Shown here one piece after another: positions 7,263 to 15,418 of a DNA stretch of 64,000 bases. How positions within the stretch are numbered: the first letter of the stretch is position 1; each line of letters opens with the position of its first letter. Both the position numbers and the translations under genes were made by a program. Origin of the DNA: Roseimicrobium gellanilyticum (GTDB taxonomy: Bacteria; Verrucomicrobiota; Verrucomicrobiia; Verrucomicrobiales; Verrucomicrobiaceae). The DNA lies in contig NZ_QNRR01000003.1 of NCBI RefSeq assembly GCF_003315205.1, positions 585,031 to 649,030 of the forward strand. The letters are read 5' to 3'. Under the pieces are notes generated by a model. It ran no database searches. It was given only the letters and a program-made list of their open reading frames with translations, and was not told the origin of the DNA.

Positions 7263-9129
7263 GTTATTTCGCAGCAAGTTTGGACTCGTGACGCTGGCCA
7301 CTGTGGCCGTAGCGATCGTCGTGTGGTTTGTAAACCGGAACGCCGGAGCCAGCGCGGCCGAGGTACCGCTCATTTCCGTGCAAAAAGGCAACCTGCAGAT
7401 CAACGTACTGCAGGGCGGGGAAATCCGCGCCTTGCAGAACTACGAGGTGAAGTCGGAGATTGAGCTCCCCACGAAGATCCTGAGCCTCATCCCGGAAGGC
7501 TACCGCATCACCGAGGAAGATGTGAAAAATGGCAAGGTGCTCATCGAACTCGACAGCGCCGATCTCAGGGACCGCATCACCAATCACGAGATCGAATTCC
7601 AGACCACCGTCTCGGCGTTCATTGATGCGGATGAGAACCGCGCCATCCAGACCAGCGACAACCAGAGCCTCGCAAGGGATGCCGAGCAGGCCATGCGTTT
7701 CGCACTGATGGACTTTGAGCGCTATATGGGCAAGGAAGTGGCCCAGGCCGTGCTGAAGGCGCGCCGCATTCCCGCCAACCAGGAAGAATTGGATCGCCAT
7801 GTGGGCAAGCTCAATGAAGCCCGTCCACGCGTGCTGAACCTGGACGACAAGAAGGAAGTGGCGCCCGCCAAGCCCATGGAAGACCCTCTCGCCATCAAGG
7901 ATGAGAAGGATGACAAGACAGCGGAAACCGAAGAAGATGCCGAGGCAGCAAAGAAAAAGGCGGCAGAAGCGACGGATCCTCCCCGCATCGATTTCCTTTC
8001 CTTTCTGACCAACGATCAGCTTGGAGACGGCGAGGCCCAGCAAAAGCTCCGCCAGCTCAGCAATGACCTGCTCCTGCGCCAGTCGGAACTCGGCATCGCG
8101 AAGCAGAACATCGAGGCCAGCACGCGCCTCGCAGCGAAGGAGTTCATCACGAAGACGACCTTGGAAAACGATCAGGTGAACTTCGACAAGGCCAACCTGG
8201 CAGTGCATGCTGCCACCACCCAGCTCGACCTCTTCAAGAAGTATGAATTCCCCAAGCAGGCGGAGCTCTTCCTCAGCGCCTACCAGGAAGCGTTGACCAA
8301 GCTGCAACGCACTCTTCGTGCAAACCGCTCCCGCATGGCGCAGGCGGAGTCCCGCTTCCAGACCGCGAAGCGCCGCTATGAAGTAGAGCTCACCCGCCGC
8401 GAAGACATGGAGCGCCAGCTCAAGGCTTGCATCATCAAGGCCCCGGTCCCCGGACTGGTGGCCTACGGATCCCATTCGGGCTCCGCGAAGTTCTCCAACG
8501 ACACGATTGAGGAAGGGGCTGGTGTCCGGTTCCGCCAGACGCTGCTCACCATTCCAAACATGTCCGCCATGAGCGTGGCGGTGAGCATTCACGAATCCCA
8601 GGTGAAGAAGGTGCGCCTCGGCCAGCCCTGCCGCATCACCGTCGATGCCGAGCCCGGCAAGACCCTCACCGGCAACCTACGTGAGATGGCCGTGCTGCCG
8701 GACTCCAGCAGCTCACGATTCACACCGAACCTCAAGCTCTATCCTGCGGTCGTACACGTGGATGGCACGCATGACTGGCTGAAGCCGGGCATGAACGCCA
8801 AGGTGGAGATCATCGTGAACGAGCTGGATGACGTGCTCTTCGTCCCCGTGCAAAGCATCGAGGTGGAGAATGACCACTTCTTCACCTATGTGAAGCAGGG
8901 CAGCTCCCTGGAGCGTCGTGAGGTGAAGACCGGCTCCTTCAATGATGAGTTCATTGAGATTCGCAGTGGTCTCACGCACGAAGACCAGGTGGCCCTGGCC
9001 ATTCCGAAGCGTCAGACTCTCGACAACAACGGCGCCAGCTCTCCAAGCCCGACCGCTCCCAAGAAGGAAAAGGCCAAGGAGCCGGCGGCAGAGGCTGCCC
9101 CTGCCAAGAAGATCGCGGCCGCAAGCTGA
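7255..9129 (+). CDS. Membrane-fusion (HlyD/MacA-type) periplasmic adaptor, unusually long
   Basis: A 624-residue adaptor linking the ABC transporter to the TolC-like channel. One N-terminal membrane anchor (about 9-27) is followed by the first half of a lipoyl/barrel region (ISVQKGNLQINVLQGGEI). A long helical hairpin with coiled-coil character spans roughly 100-410. The second half includes KAPVPGLVAYG, and beta-barrel and membrane-proximal domains lie near 430-590. MacA proteins are usually ~370-400 residues. The extra length is a charged Lys/Glu/Asp-rich insertion around residues 195-245 and a low-complexity tail of Pro, Ala and Lys. It overlaps the TolC gene, and the ATPase gene follows after 72 bp. 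Confidence 0.85.
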   Translation: MSKLFRSKFGLVTLATVAVAIVVWFVNRNAGASAAEVPLISVQKGNLQINVLQGGEIRALQNYEVKSEIELPTKILSLIPEGYRITEEDVKNGKVLIELDSADLRDRITNHEIEFQTTVSAFIDADENRAIQTSDNQSLARDAEQAMRFALMDFERYMGKEVAQAVLKARRIPANQEELDRHVGKLNEARPRVLNLDDKKEVAPAKPMEDPLAIKDEKDDKTAETEEDAEAAKKKAAEATDPPRIDFLSFLTNDQLGDGEAQQKLRQLSNDLLLRQSELGIAKQNIEASTRLAAKEFITKTTLENDQVNFDKANLAVHAATTQLDLFKKYEFPKQAELFLSAYQEALTKLQRTLRANRSRMAQAESRFQTAKRRYEVELTRREDMERQLKACIIKAPVPGLVAYGSHSGSAKFSNDTIEEGAGVRFRQTLLTIPNMSAMSVAVSIHESQVKKVRLGQPCRITVDAEPGKTLTGNLREMAVLPDSSSSRFTPNLKLYPAVVHVDGTHDWLKPGMNAKVEIIVNELDDVLFVPVQSIEVENDHFFTYVKQGSSLERREVKTGSFNDEFIEIRSGLTHEDQVALAIPKRQTLDNNGASSPSPTAPKKEKAKEPAAEAAPAKKIAAAS

Positions 9130-9201
9130 CCTCTGCCGGGAAATCCAACCAGGTCATCTGCAGTCGGCGCGACTCAGGTCCCCTCCAAGCTTTTGCATTG
9201 C

Positions 9202-10011
9202 ATGCAGCCCATCATCGAACTGCGAAACATCCGTAAAGTTTACCGGCAGGGTGAATTTGAAACGGTGGTTCTGCAGGGCATCAACATCACCATCAACCCC
9301 GGTGAGTATGTCTGCATCATGGGCCCGTCAGGTTGCGGCAAATCCACGCTGCTGAATGTGCTGGGCTGCCTGGATCAGCCCTCGAGTGGCCAGTACCTGC
9401 TGGGTGGTGAGGACGTGGCGATCCTCAATGACGACGACCTCTCGAAAGCGCGCTGCCGTAACCTGGGCTTCATTTTCCAGAGCTACAATCTGATCCAGCA
9501 GCTCACCGTCGTGGAGAACATCGAAGTGCCCCTCTACTACAAGGGGGTGCAGGAACAGGAAAGCCGGGCGATTGCGGAAAAACTCGCCGGACAGGTGGGC
9601 CTGGCGCACCGTCTGCATCACAAGCCAAATGAACTGAGCGGCGGCCAGCAGCAGCGCGTGGCCATTGCCCGGGCGCTGGCCAATGATCCTCTGATGATCC
9701 TCGCCGACGAAGCGACCGGCAACCTCGACTCCAAGTCCGGCAAAGAGATTCTCGACATCTTCGACGACCTCAACTGTGCAGGGAAGACCATGGTCTTCGT
9801 CACGCACGATGAGCGCATGGTGCAGCGCTGCACGCGCGTGATTCGTCTGAAGGACGGTCTGGTGGAGAAGGACGAACCCGGGGCTGCAGCAGCCCGCCTG
9901 ATCGCTTCCGGTGGAAAGCAGGGCACCTCCGTGGTGACCAAGTTCCCCGTCTCCGAGGCCGCACCAGGAGAAGAACACATGCACCTGCCCGCCCCGGCCC
10001 TCGCCACCTGA
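9202..10011 (+). CDS. MacB/LolD-type ABC transporter ATP-binding protein
   Basis: A 269-residue ATPase starting at ATG 9202 ([14 protein letters not shown]), preferred over a TTG nine bases upstream. Walker A is GPSGCGKST, the Q-loop region is [20 protein letters not shown], the signature is [15 protein letters not shown], Walker B runs [11 protein letters not shown], and the H-loop is VTHD. These are the hallmarks of the LolD/MacB class, which powers mechanotransmission rather than transmembrane pumping. The permease is a separate gene 65 bp downstream, unlike fused E. coli MacB. A C-terminal tail of ~40 residues after the core is of unknown role. Confidence 0.9.
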   Translation: MQPIIELRNIRKVYRQGEFETVVLQGINITINPGEYVCIMGPSGCGKSTLLNVLGCLDQPSSGQYLLGGEDVAILNDDDLSKARCRNLGFIFQSYNLIQQLTVVENIEVPLYYKGVQEQESRAIAEKLAGQVGLAHRLHHKPNELSGGQQQRVAIARALANDPLMILADEATGNLDSKSGKEILDIFDDLNCAGKTMVFVTHDERMVQRCTRVIRLKDGLVEKDEPGAAAARLIASGGKQGTSVVTKFPVSEAAPGEEHMHLPAPALAT

Positions 10012-10076
10012 AACGATAGTTCGTTTGGCTGATTTCGATGTTTTCCCTCGCCTCTCATCCCATCCTTCGCCTTGCG

Positions 10077-11372
10077 ATGTCTCCACAGCACATGTGGAGA
10101 TCCATCGTACTGGGTTCGAAGAGCATCTGGCTGCACAAGCTGCGGTCCATGCTCACGGCTCTGGGAGTGGTGTTTGGCGTGGCCTCCGTGGTCGCGATGC
10201 TGGCGATTGGTGAGGGCGCGAGTCACGAAGCCCAGGAGCAGATTCGCAAATTGGGCTCCCAGAACGTGATTCTGGAAAGCGTGAAGCCGCCGGACAACCA
10301 GGGTCCGGGTCAGCAGACACGCAGCATGGTCCTCGAATACGGCCTGACCACGCGCGACATCAATCAGATCCGACAGACCATTCCCGGCATCTCCATCGTG
10401 GTGCCGAGCCGCATGATCAGCGAGAACCTCTGGAACGAGAGCTACAATCTGGATGCTTCCATCCTGGGTGTGCTCTCCATCTATCCCGAAATGCGCAATC
10501 GCAAACTCAGCCTGGGTCGATTCTTCACCGAGGTGGAATACAATGACCGCATCCCGGTGTGCGTGCTGAATCAAACCGCTGCGGCGAAGCTCTTCCCTCT
10601 GGCCACCCCAGTGGGCAAGTCTGTGCGTGTACGCGGCTTTTACTACCGTGTCGTCGGCGTGATCGAGGATGAAAGCATGCGCTCCACCGGAGATGATGGA
10701 GCGCCCAAGAGCGGCGGCACCAAGAGCAACAGCGTCGGTCAGATGCTCATCCCCTTCAGCACACTGATGGATCACTATGGCGACACCTTCTTCCGTTTCC
10801 GCAGCGGCAGCTTCGAAGCGGAGAAGGTCGAGTTTCACGAAGCCATCGTGCGTGTCGATGATGTGAATGCAGTGATGACCCGCGCGGAAGCCATCCGCCA
10901 CGTGCTCGCACGCAATCATCCACGCGAAGACTATCGTGTGACCGTGCCGATTGAACTGCTGCGCCAGGCAGAGCGCACGAAGCGTATTTTCAGCATCGTG
11001 CTCGGAAGCATCGCCGCAATCTCACTGCTGGTGGGCGGTATCGGCATCATGAACATCATGCTCGCCAGCGTGACGGAGCGTACTCGCGAAATTGGAATCC
11101 GCCGTGCGCTTGGCGCACGCCAGACGGACATCGTGTTGCAGTTCCTGATCGAGACCGTCCTGCTCGCTGGCGCGGGTGGCGTGATCGGCGTGGTGCTGGG
11201 ACTTGGCATCCCAATCGCCATCAGTCATTTCGCCGGAGTCACCACTGTGATCAAAGCCTGGGCTCCCACCCTCGCCTTCTCCATCTCCGTCTTCACCGGC
11301 ATCGCCTTCGGCATCTATCCCGCCATGCGCGCGGCGAAGATGAATCCGGTGGAAGCACTGAGGCACGAGTAA
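10077..11372 (+). CDS. MacB/FtsX-type ABC transporter permease
   Basis: A 431-residue inner-membrane permease. One TM helix near the N-terminus ([20 protein letters not shown]) precedes a large periplasmic MacB_PCD-like domain (about 60-300). Three C-terminal TM helices follow, with the FtsX signature [20 protein letters not shown]. The ATG at 10077 places the first helix at the usual distance; an ATG at 10038 is possible. It works with the preceding ATPase, adaptor and outer-membrane factor as a complete tripartite exporter. The substrate (drug, lipid, peptide or siderophore) cannot be told from sequence. Confidence 0.88.
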   Translation: MSPQHMWRSIVLGSKSIWLHKLRSMLTALGVVFGVASVVAMLAIGEGASHEAQEQIRKLGSQNVILESVKPPDNQGPGQQTRSMVLEYGLTTRDINQIRQTIPGISIVVPSRMISENLWNESYNLDASILGVLSIYPEMRNRKLSLGRFFTEVEYNDRIPVCVLNQTAAAKLFPLATPVGKSVRVRGFYYRVVGVIEDESMRSTGDDGAPKSGGTKSNSVGQMLIPFSTLMDHYGDTFFRFRSGSFEAEKVEFHEAIVRVDDVNAVMTRAEAIRHVLARNHPREDYRVTVPIELLRQAERTKRIFSIVLGSIAAISLLVGGIGIMNIMLASVTERTREIGIRRALGARQTDIVLQFLIETVLLAGAGGVIGVVLGLGIPIAISHFAGVTTVIKAWAPTLAFSISVFTGIAFGIYPAMRAAKMNPVEALRHE

Positions 11373-11393
11373 CCTGCTCTCTTGCGGTTACTC
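11367..11393. terminator. Hairpin between convergent genes
   Basis: An 8-bp inverted repeat GAGTAACC / GGTTACTC overlaps the stop codons of the permease gene and of the opposing one-TM gene. There is no U-tract on either strand, so it is only a candidate bidirectional terminator. Confidence 0.3.
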
Positions 11394-11816
11394 ACGCTCA
11401 ATCACGTGGATGCGAGTGACCCTGCCTCCACCGTTATCGCGTACGATCAAAAGTGGAAGGTCCGGAGCTGCCGCGATGAGAGCCTGCTGTTCTCTATCCA
11501 GCCCCTCCGGCATGGGAGGTGGATGAAGCCTGGCTTCTTCTTCAGTTTGCACCTGCACCAATGCACGCACTACCGGCGTAGGCAGAGGAGTTGTGTTCGA
11601 AGCAATGACGGGTGCTTTCGAGACATCACCCGGTCGTAACCACCACACGCTTACACCCAGGAGCACCACAGCCGCAGCGGCAACCAAGCCACGCTGTTGC
11701 AGTCGTCTCTGCAACGCACGCTGGCGTGCAACGAGAGCGGCGCGTGCAGGCAGATCGATCGCTTCGGCAGCAAGACTTTGCAGCAACGGATCAGAAGATT
11801 TGCGCGGAGGCGTCAT
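11388..11816 (-). CDS. One-TM protein coupled to an ECF sigma factor, possible anti-sigma
   Basis: A 142-residue protein with about 42 polar N-terminal residues, one TM helix (GLVAAAAVVLLGVSVWWL, ~43-60) and an ~80-residue C-terminal part rich in Pro and Glu. Its start overlaps the stop of the ECF sigma gene (ATGA). Sigma gene followed by a translationally coupled single-TM protein is the common sigma/anti-sigma arrangement. However, no zinc-finger ZAS motif or recognised anti-sigma domain is present, so the role is inferred from context and topology only. Confidence 0.6.
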   Translation of the reverse strand: MTPPRKSSDPLLQSLAAEAIDLPARAALVARQRALQRRLQQRGLVAAAAVVLLGVSVWWLRPGDVSKAPVIASNTTPLPTPVVRALVQVQTEEEARLHPPPMPEGLDREQQALIAAAPDLPLLIVRDNGGGRVTRIHVIERE

Positions 11817-12385
11817 CGGATGCGAAGGATGATGTCCATCAAACGTGCTCGCAAACGGGCGAGGCGTCGCTCGATGGCTTTGGGTGTGGCGCCAAGTTCA
11901 GAGGCAAGCTCCTCCGTGGTACTGCCATGGCAATATTTCTTGCGGAGCAATTCGGCATCCTCAGCAGGTAATTGGGCAAGCGCCTCCTCAGCAAGCGCAG
12001 CTTCCCCATTCATGGAAGCATGCCACGCCGTGTCAGGTCCATCTTGCGAGGCCCGCCAGTGGGCAAAGCGTTCCGCGAGAAGATGGCGGCGTGCCTTGTG
12101 CCTCGTGTGGTCGACCGCCGCACAACGCACCAGGCAGGAGAGCCAGTTGGAGAAGGCTTCATCACTGGTGAAGGGCTTCGCATGACGGGCGATGCGAAGA
12201 TAAGCCTGCTGCACGATTTCACTCGCGGCAGCAGCATCACCCGAGCGATGTACTGCATAGCGAAGCAGCGTGAGGTAGTAGCGCGCATGAAACCAGCGCC
12301 ACGCTTCATCATCCCCCTCTGCGAGAAGGCTGGTCCACTGGGCCAGCGTGCGTTCGGCAGACCGCTCGGGGCTTTCGGTGTCCAT
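11813..12385 (-). CDS. ECF RNA polymerase sigma factor
   Basis: A 190-residue sigma factor with start at ATG 12385 (MDTESPERS). A longer upstream reading frame overlaps the neighbouring gene and lacks sigma homology. Region 2 shows WRWFHARYYLTLLRYAVHRS then AASEIVQQAYLRIARHAKPF, with SNWLSCLVRCAAVDHTRHK. Region 4 shows LPAEDAELLRKKYCHGSTTEELA and a helix-turn-helix AIERRLARLR. It sits between a secreted STN-like repeat protein (64 bp upstream) and a coupled one-TM protein, all on the minus strand, suggesting a signalling unit. Confidence 0.85.
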   Translation of the reverse strand: MDTESPERSAERTLAQWTSLLAEGDDEAWRWFHARYYLTLLRYAVHRSGDAAAASEIVQQAYLRIARHAKPFTSDEAFSNWLSCLVRCAAVDHTRHKARRHLLAERFAHWRASQDGPDTAWHASMNGEAALAEEALAQLPAEDAELLRKKYCHGSTTEELASELGATPKAIERRLARLRARLMDIILRIR

Positions 12386-12449
12386 GCTGCGCAGGAGGCA
12401 AGACGGAAAAGGGAATGTCAGGTCATGCTGCACGAGTACAAGGTGATGC

Positions 12450-13943
12450 TCATGGCTTGTCCTTGTTGCGTTGAGTCTCCGCAAGCGCATCCTCGTCCAC
12501 CGCAAGCTTTTCGGCAGCGAGAATGAAGCTCTCCATGCCATCGAGCATATCTTCGGGACCAAACAATACGAACAACTTTTGTTCCGGGCGGGACTCCAGT
12601 TGGGCCCCGATGCCGAGATCTTCAATTACGCCATAGCTTTGCGCAACTGCTCTGACCAGAGTCGCGCGGAGTGAGATCATCTCCTCTGCCGCCTTCCTCA
12701 CCTTGTCGAGCCTGGAAGCGTTTTGAAACACATGGGGGGCAGCGACCGCACGCATCTTCGGCACGGCGGCAGTGGCGAGGGCCTTCTTCGTGGCTGCCTC
12801 TTCCGCAGCGCGCAGCTCGGCAGCCTTGAGGAAACTTTCCAGTCCATCCACGCCTTCTTCACTGCCCACCAGCACAAAGACCTTCTGGCTTGTGAGTCGC
12901 TGTACGCTGGTGGAGTTTCCCCGGGTCATGGTACCATGGGCAGCCACCGAAGCGGATACGGCGGTATCGAGTCGCAAGTGTTCAAGCTCGCGCAATACAT
13001 CAAGCTCGATTTTCGCGGCTACCTTCTCGTCGGCAAAAAGGTGTGGCGTGGCGACGGCGCGCATCTTCACCTCTCCTTTGGTCGCAGATGTGGGACGATT
13101 GCCGGAGATGCGCCAGATATTGCCCGGCATCTCGGCATCCTTTTCCACCATTTCGACCATCAGACGCCCCTCGCTGAGAAACTCAATGGTTCGCGCCAGC
13201 TCGCTCAATCGCACATTTCGCACTTCGAAGCCAGGCAACACCTGTTGTTCCGCTGAGGGGCTCAGCACAACGTTGTCTCCAGGGAAGGCGTACCGAAGTG
13301 CGTCCCGCAAAGTCTGTATCTCGGTGCCGTCGAAGCGAACTGTGTAGAGCCGCGTGCCCTTCTCGGTGGCGGTGGAAAATGCGTAGTTCAAAGGGATTCG
13401 CCGCACGATGATCATGGCCTTGTCCGTGACGGTCTTGGCCTTCCCGCTGACTGACACGCTGGGATATTTAAACTCGTATTGGAACTGGGGCGTCTTCACG
13501 TTACCGGATTGAGCGGGTGTCCAATCCCGACCCAAGGTGATTGGCGCGAATGCGGGCTTGCCGTCCTGGGAGAACTCAAGCACCAGCTTGTCATCATCGC
13601 CTGATTTCACTATTACATCGAAGTCCTTTGGCTTGCCTTCCTCCTGCACGGGAAAGGAATCACCGACGCCCGCGTGCGCAATGAACGTAAGCACGCCCGG
13701 ATCGCCGAGCTCCTCTTGCCGCAGGCTACTGAAGGTTGCCCCACTGCCATTTGTCGCTGGCGAGGGAACGAATCGCCGCCGCACGCTCACTTCTGCGGGT
13801 TTCGAAGGATCCGATTGGGCAGGAAGATTGAGTGCGAGGAAGTGAACCGTCGCGACCGCGACGAAGCATGCACGCCATGAATATAAGCGAGCGCCTGCGC
13901 GGTGCGAGAGCGGGACTTTGATGCTGGGAATCGGAGCATTCAT
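12450..13943 (-). CDS. Exported STN-like protein with a two-fold C-terminal repeat
   Basis: A 497-residue protein with a signal-anchor at ~22-42. Residues 207-268 (LRDALRYAF, VRNVRLSELARTIEFLSEG) look like a secretin/TonB short N-terminal (STN) fold. Two homologous blocks follow: 293-378 begins KMRAVATPHLF and ends with a VFVLVGSEEGVDGLESF motif; 396-480 begins KMRAVAAPHVF and ends with LFVLFGPEDMLDGMESF. No barrel or secretin domain follows. It is upstream of, and on the same strand as, the ECF sigma and one-TM genes. A sensory role in surface signalling is inference; the repeat family was not recognised. Confidence 0.65.
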   Translation of the reverse strand: MNAPIPSIKVPLSHRAGARLYSWRACFVAVATVHFLALNLPAQSDPSKPAEVSVRRRFVPSPATNGSGATFSSLRQEELGDPGVLTFIAHAGVGDSFPVQEEGKPKDFDVIVKSGDDDKLVLEFSQDGKPAFAPITLGRDWTPAQSGNVKTPQFQYEFKYPSVSVSGKAKTVTDKAMIIVRRIPLNYAFSTATEKGTRLYTVRFDGTEIQTLRDALRYAFPGDNVVLSPSAEQQVLPGFEVRNVRLSELARTIEFLSEGRLMVEMVEKDAEMPGNIWRISGNRPTSATKGEVKMRAVATPHLFADEKVAAKIELDVLRELEHLRLDTAVSASVAAHGTMTRGNSTSVQRLTSQKVFVLVGSEEGVDGLESFLKAAELRAAEEAATKKALATAAVPKMRAVAAPHVFQNASRLDKVRKAAEEMISLRATLVRAVAQSYGVIEDLGIGAQLESRPEQKLFVLFGPEDMLDGMESFILAAEKLAVDEDALAETQRNKDKP

Positions 13944-14089
13944 TGGGATGGGCGCTGGATTGAAAGGAGTGGCAAAGGCATCCGGGGCATCGTCGGCCTT
14001 CGGAATGGAAACGCCCGGGAAGCCATCTATCCCCCGCGCGATCTCAAGACAGCATCACACAGTGGCGCGGGGAAACGCTCTTTTGGTTA

Positions 14090-14229
14090 GCCGCAAAAAG
14101 ACGCAAAAAATCACAAAAAAAGAGCAGCCTTGGGAGCTGCTCCTGTGATGTGGATACATCTAGCCGAGGTGGGACTCAATCCTCGGAATCGATCCGCTCT
14201 CTTCTGAGTTTTTTGCGTCTCTTTGCGGC
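14090..14229. repeat. Inverted repeat of the GCCGCAAARACGCAAAAAA type
   Basis: Two 21-base arms, 14090-14110 and 14209-14229, are inverted copies differing at one base (core CCGCAAARAGACGCAAA). They enclose about 100 bp that holds a terminator hairpin (14115-14142) and a smaller stem CCGAGG/CCTCGG (14164-14186). Similar CCGCAAAGACGCAAAG motifs occur as dispersed intergenic repeats in several bacterial phyla. No gene is seen in the rest of 13944-14248. Confidence 0.6.
14115..14142 (-). terminator. Rho-independent terminator for the ROK-MFS-Gfo/Idh operon
   Basis: On the minus strand, GAGCAGC, a seven-base loop and GCTGCTC are followed directly by seven T. It lies 107 bp beyond the ROK stop, which is the last gene of the minus-strand operon. 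Confidence 0.75.
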
Positions 14230-14248
14230 CAATCAGTTCAGTGGAAAC

Positions 14249-15412
14249 TCACCCCAGATCCTGCGGCCGCCACTTCTCCAGGGCGAGTGCGGCAGCGCCC
14301 ACGGCACCGGCGAACTCACCTAGCTCGGAGATGCGAATGGGAGTACCGGGATGATAGTCGCTCTCGAATTGAAGAGCGACATTCTGCACCGGTTCCAGGT
14401 AAGTGGTGCCCAAGGTCGTCAGAGGACCAGCGAGCACGACGATTTCCGGATCGATAAGCTGTGTCATCTGGGAAACCACCCAGCCATGGACCGCAGCCAC
14501 TTCACGAAGCGCCAGAAGCGCTGCCTCTTCTCCGCCTTCCACCGCACGGAGGAATTCATCGAGCGTGGCTTCGCTGGAGCCCTTGAGCTCAGCATAGCGG
14601 GCAGCGGCGCCTCCAACTGAAGAAGCCTTTTCCACCGTAGCGCCAGGGCGCCATTCCCACTTCTCTGCCTTGGCATCGAACACGGGACAGTTCCATCCGC
14701 GGATTTCACCACCGAGTTCCTGATGTCCGGTGGCGAGCTGGCCTCCACGAATCACCCCTGCAGCCACGCCGTAGCGCACGCCCAGGCAGATGAGTTCCTG
14801 ACAGCCCTGACCTTCACCGAACCACCGCTCGGCCAGTGCCATGGTGCGGATGTTGTTCTCAATGAAGACAGGCACTTTCATCGCCCTGCTGACGTGCTCG
14901 ACGATGGGCACATTGTCCCACCCGGGGACATGCACATAGCGGATGCCCACGCCATTGCGGGTGTCCACCCGGCCCGGCACCGCCAGCCCCACGGAGAGCA
15001 GGTTGAGCTGCGTCTCCCTCTGCAGGTCGGTGAGAGTATCAATGATCTGCTGCACCACGGCGTCCGCACCCAGAGTTCCCTTCAGGGATACCTTGCGCCG
15101 CGCAATGGGGCGCTGGGCGAAGTCCACCGCCGTGGCAAAGGCAGTGTCCGCGTAGAAGTCCAAACCCAGGAAACAGCCACGAGCCGGGTTGGGTCTCAGT
15201 TTCGTCGGAGGGCGCCCTGCCTCCTTGGTCGGTTCGACGGTTTCCGTGAAATAGCCACCAGCCACCAGTGAATCGACATGCCTGCCGATGGTGGACGCGG
15301 CCACCCCGAGTACGCGGGCAAGCTCGACCCGGGAGAGGCTTTCGTAGTCTCTCACCTTCCGGATGATCTCGGCGCCGAAATCGGCGTTGTCCTGCACTTT
15401 AAGTCCCAACAT
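14249..15412 (-). CDS. ROK-family transcriptional regulator
   Basis: A 387-residue NagC/XylR-type protein. An N-terminal winged helix-turn-helix (about 15-75; LSRVELARVLGVAASTIGRHVD) is followed by a ROK sugar-kinase fold: GLDFYADTAFATAVD, GLAVPGRVDTRNG, ENNIRTMALAERWFGEGQG, and LGVRYGVAAGVI with GHQELGGEIRGW. The usual zinc motif CxCGxxGCxE is absent (GWNCPVFDAKAEKWEW in its place), so it is an atypical ROK. It is the last gene of an operon with an MFS transporter (6 bp away) and a Gfo/Idh oxidoreductase, and probably controls them in response to their sugar. Confidence 0.85.
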   Translation of the reverse strand: MLGLKVQDNADFGAEIIRKVRDYESLSRVELARVLGVAASTIGRHVDSLVAGGYFTETVEPTKEAGRPPTKLRPNPARGCFLGLDFYADTAFATAVDFAQRPIARRKVSLKGTLGADAVVQQIIDTLTDLQRETQLNLLSVGLAVPGRVDTRNGVGIRYVHVPGWDNVPIVEHVSRAMKVPVFIENNIRTMALAERWFGEGQGCQELICLGVRYGVAAGVIRGGQLATGHQELGGEIRGWNCPVFDAKAEKWEWRPGATVEKASSVGGAAARYAELKGSSEATLDEFLRAVEGGEEAALLALREVAAVHGWVVSQMTQLIDPEIVVLAGPLTTLGTTYLEPVQNVALQFESDYHPGTPIRISELGEFAGAVGAAALALEKWRPQDLG

Positions 15413-15418
15413 GAGGTT

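Noticed and set aside
7264..8592. 442-codon minus-strand frame opposite the adaptor gene
   Set aside because: Shadow of the HlyD/MacA-type gene; no recognisable motif or start signal.
12386..12625. 80-codon N-terminal extension of the ECF sigma gene
   Set aside because: It overlaps the 3' end of the upstream gene, lacks sigma homology, and the ATG at 12385 gives a normal ECF length.
14161..14200. tRNA-like or riboswitch-like sequence with a CCGAGG/CCTCGG stem
   Set aside because: No cloverleaf, anticodon arm or T-loop can be built; it is only a small hairpin inside a repeat unit.
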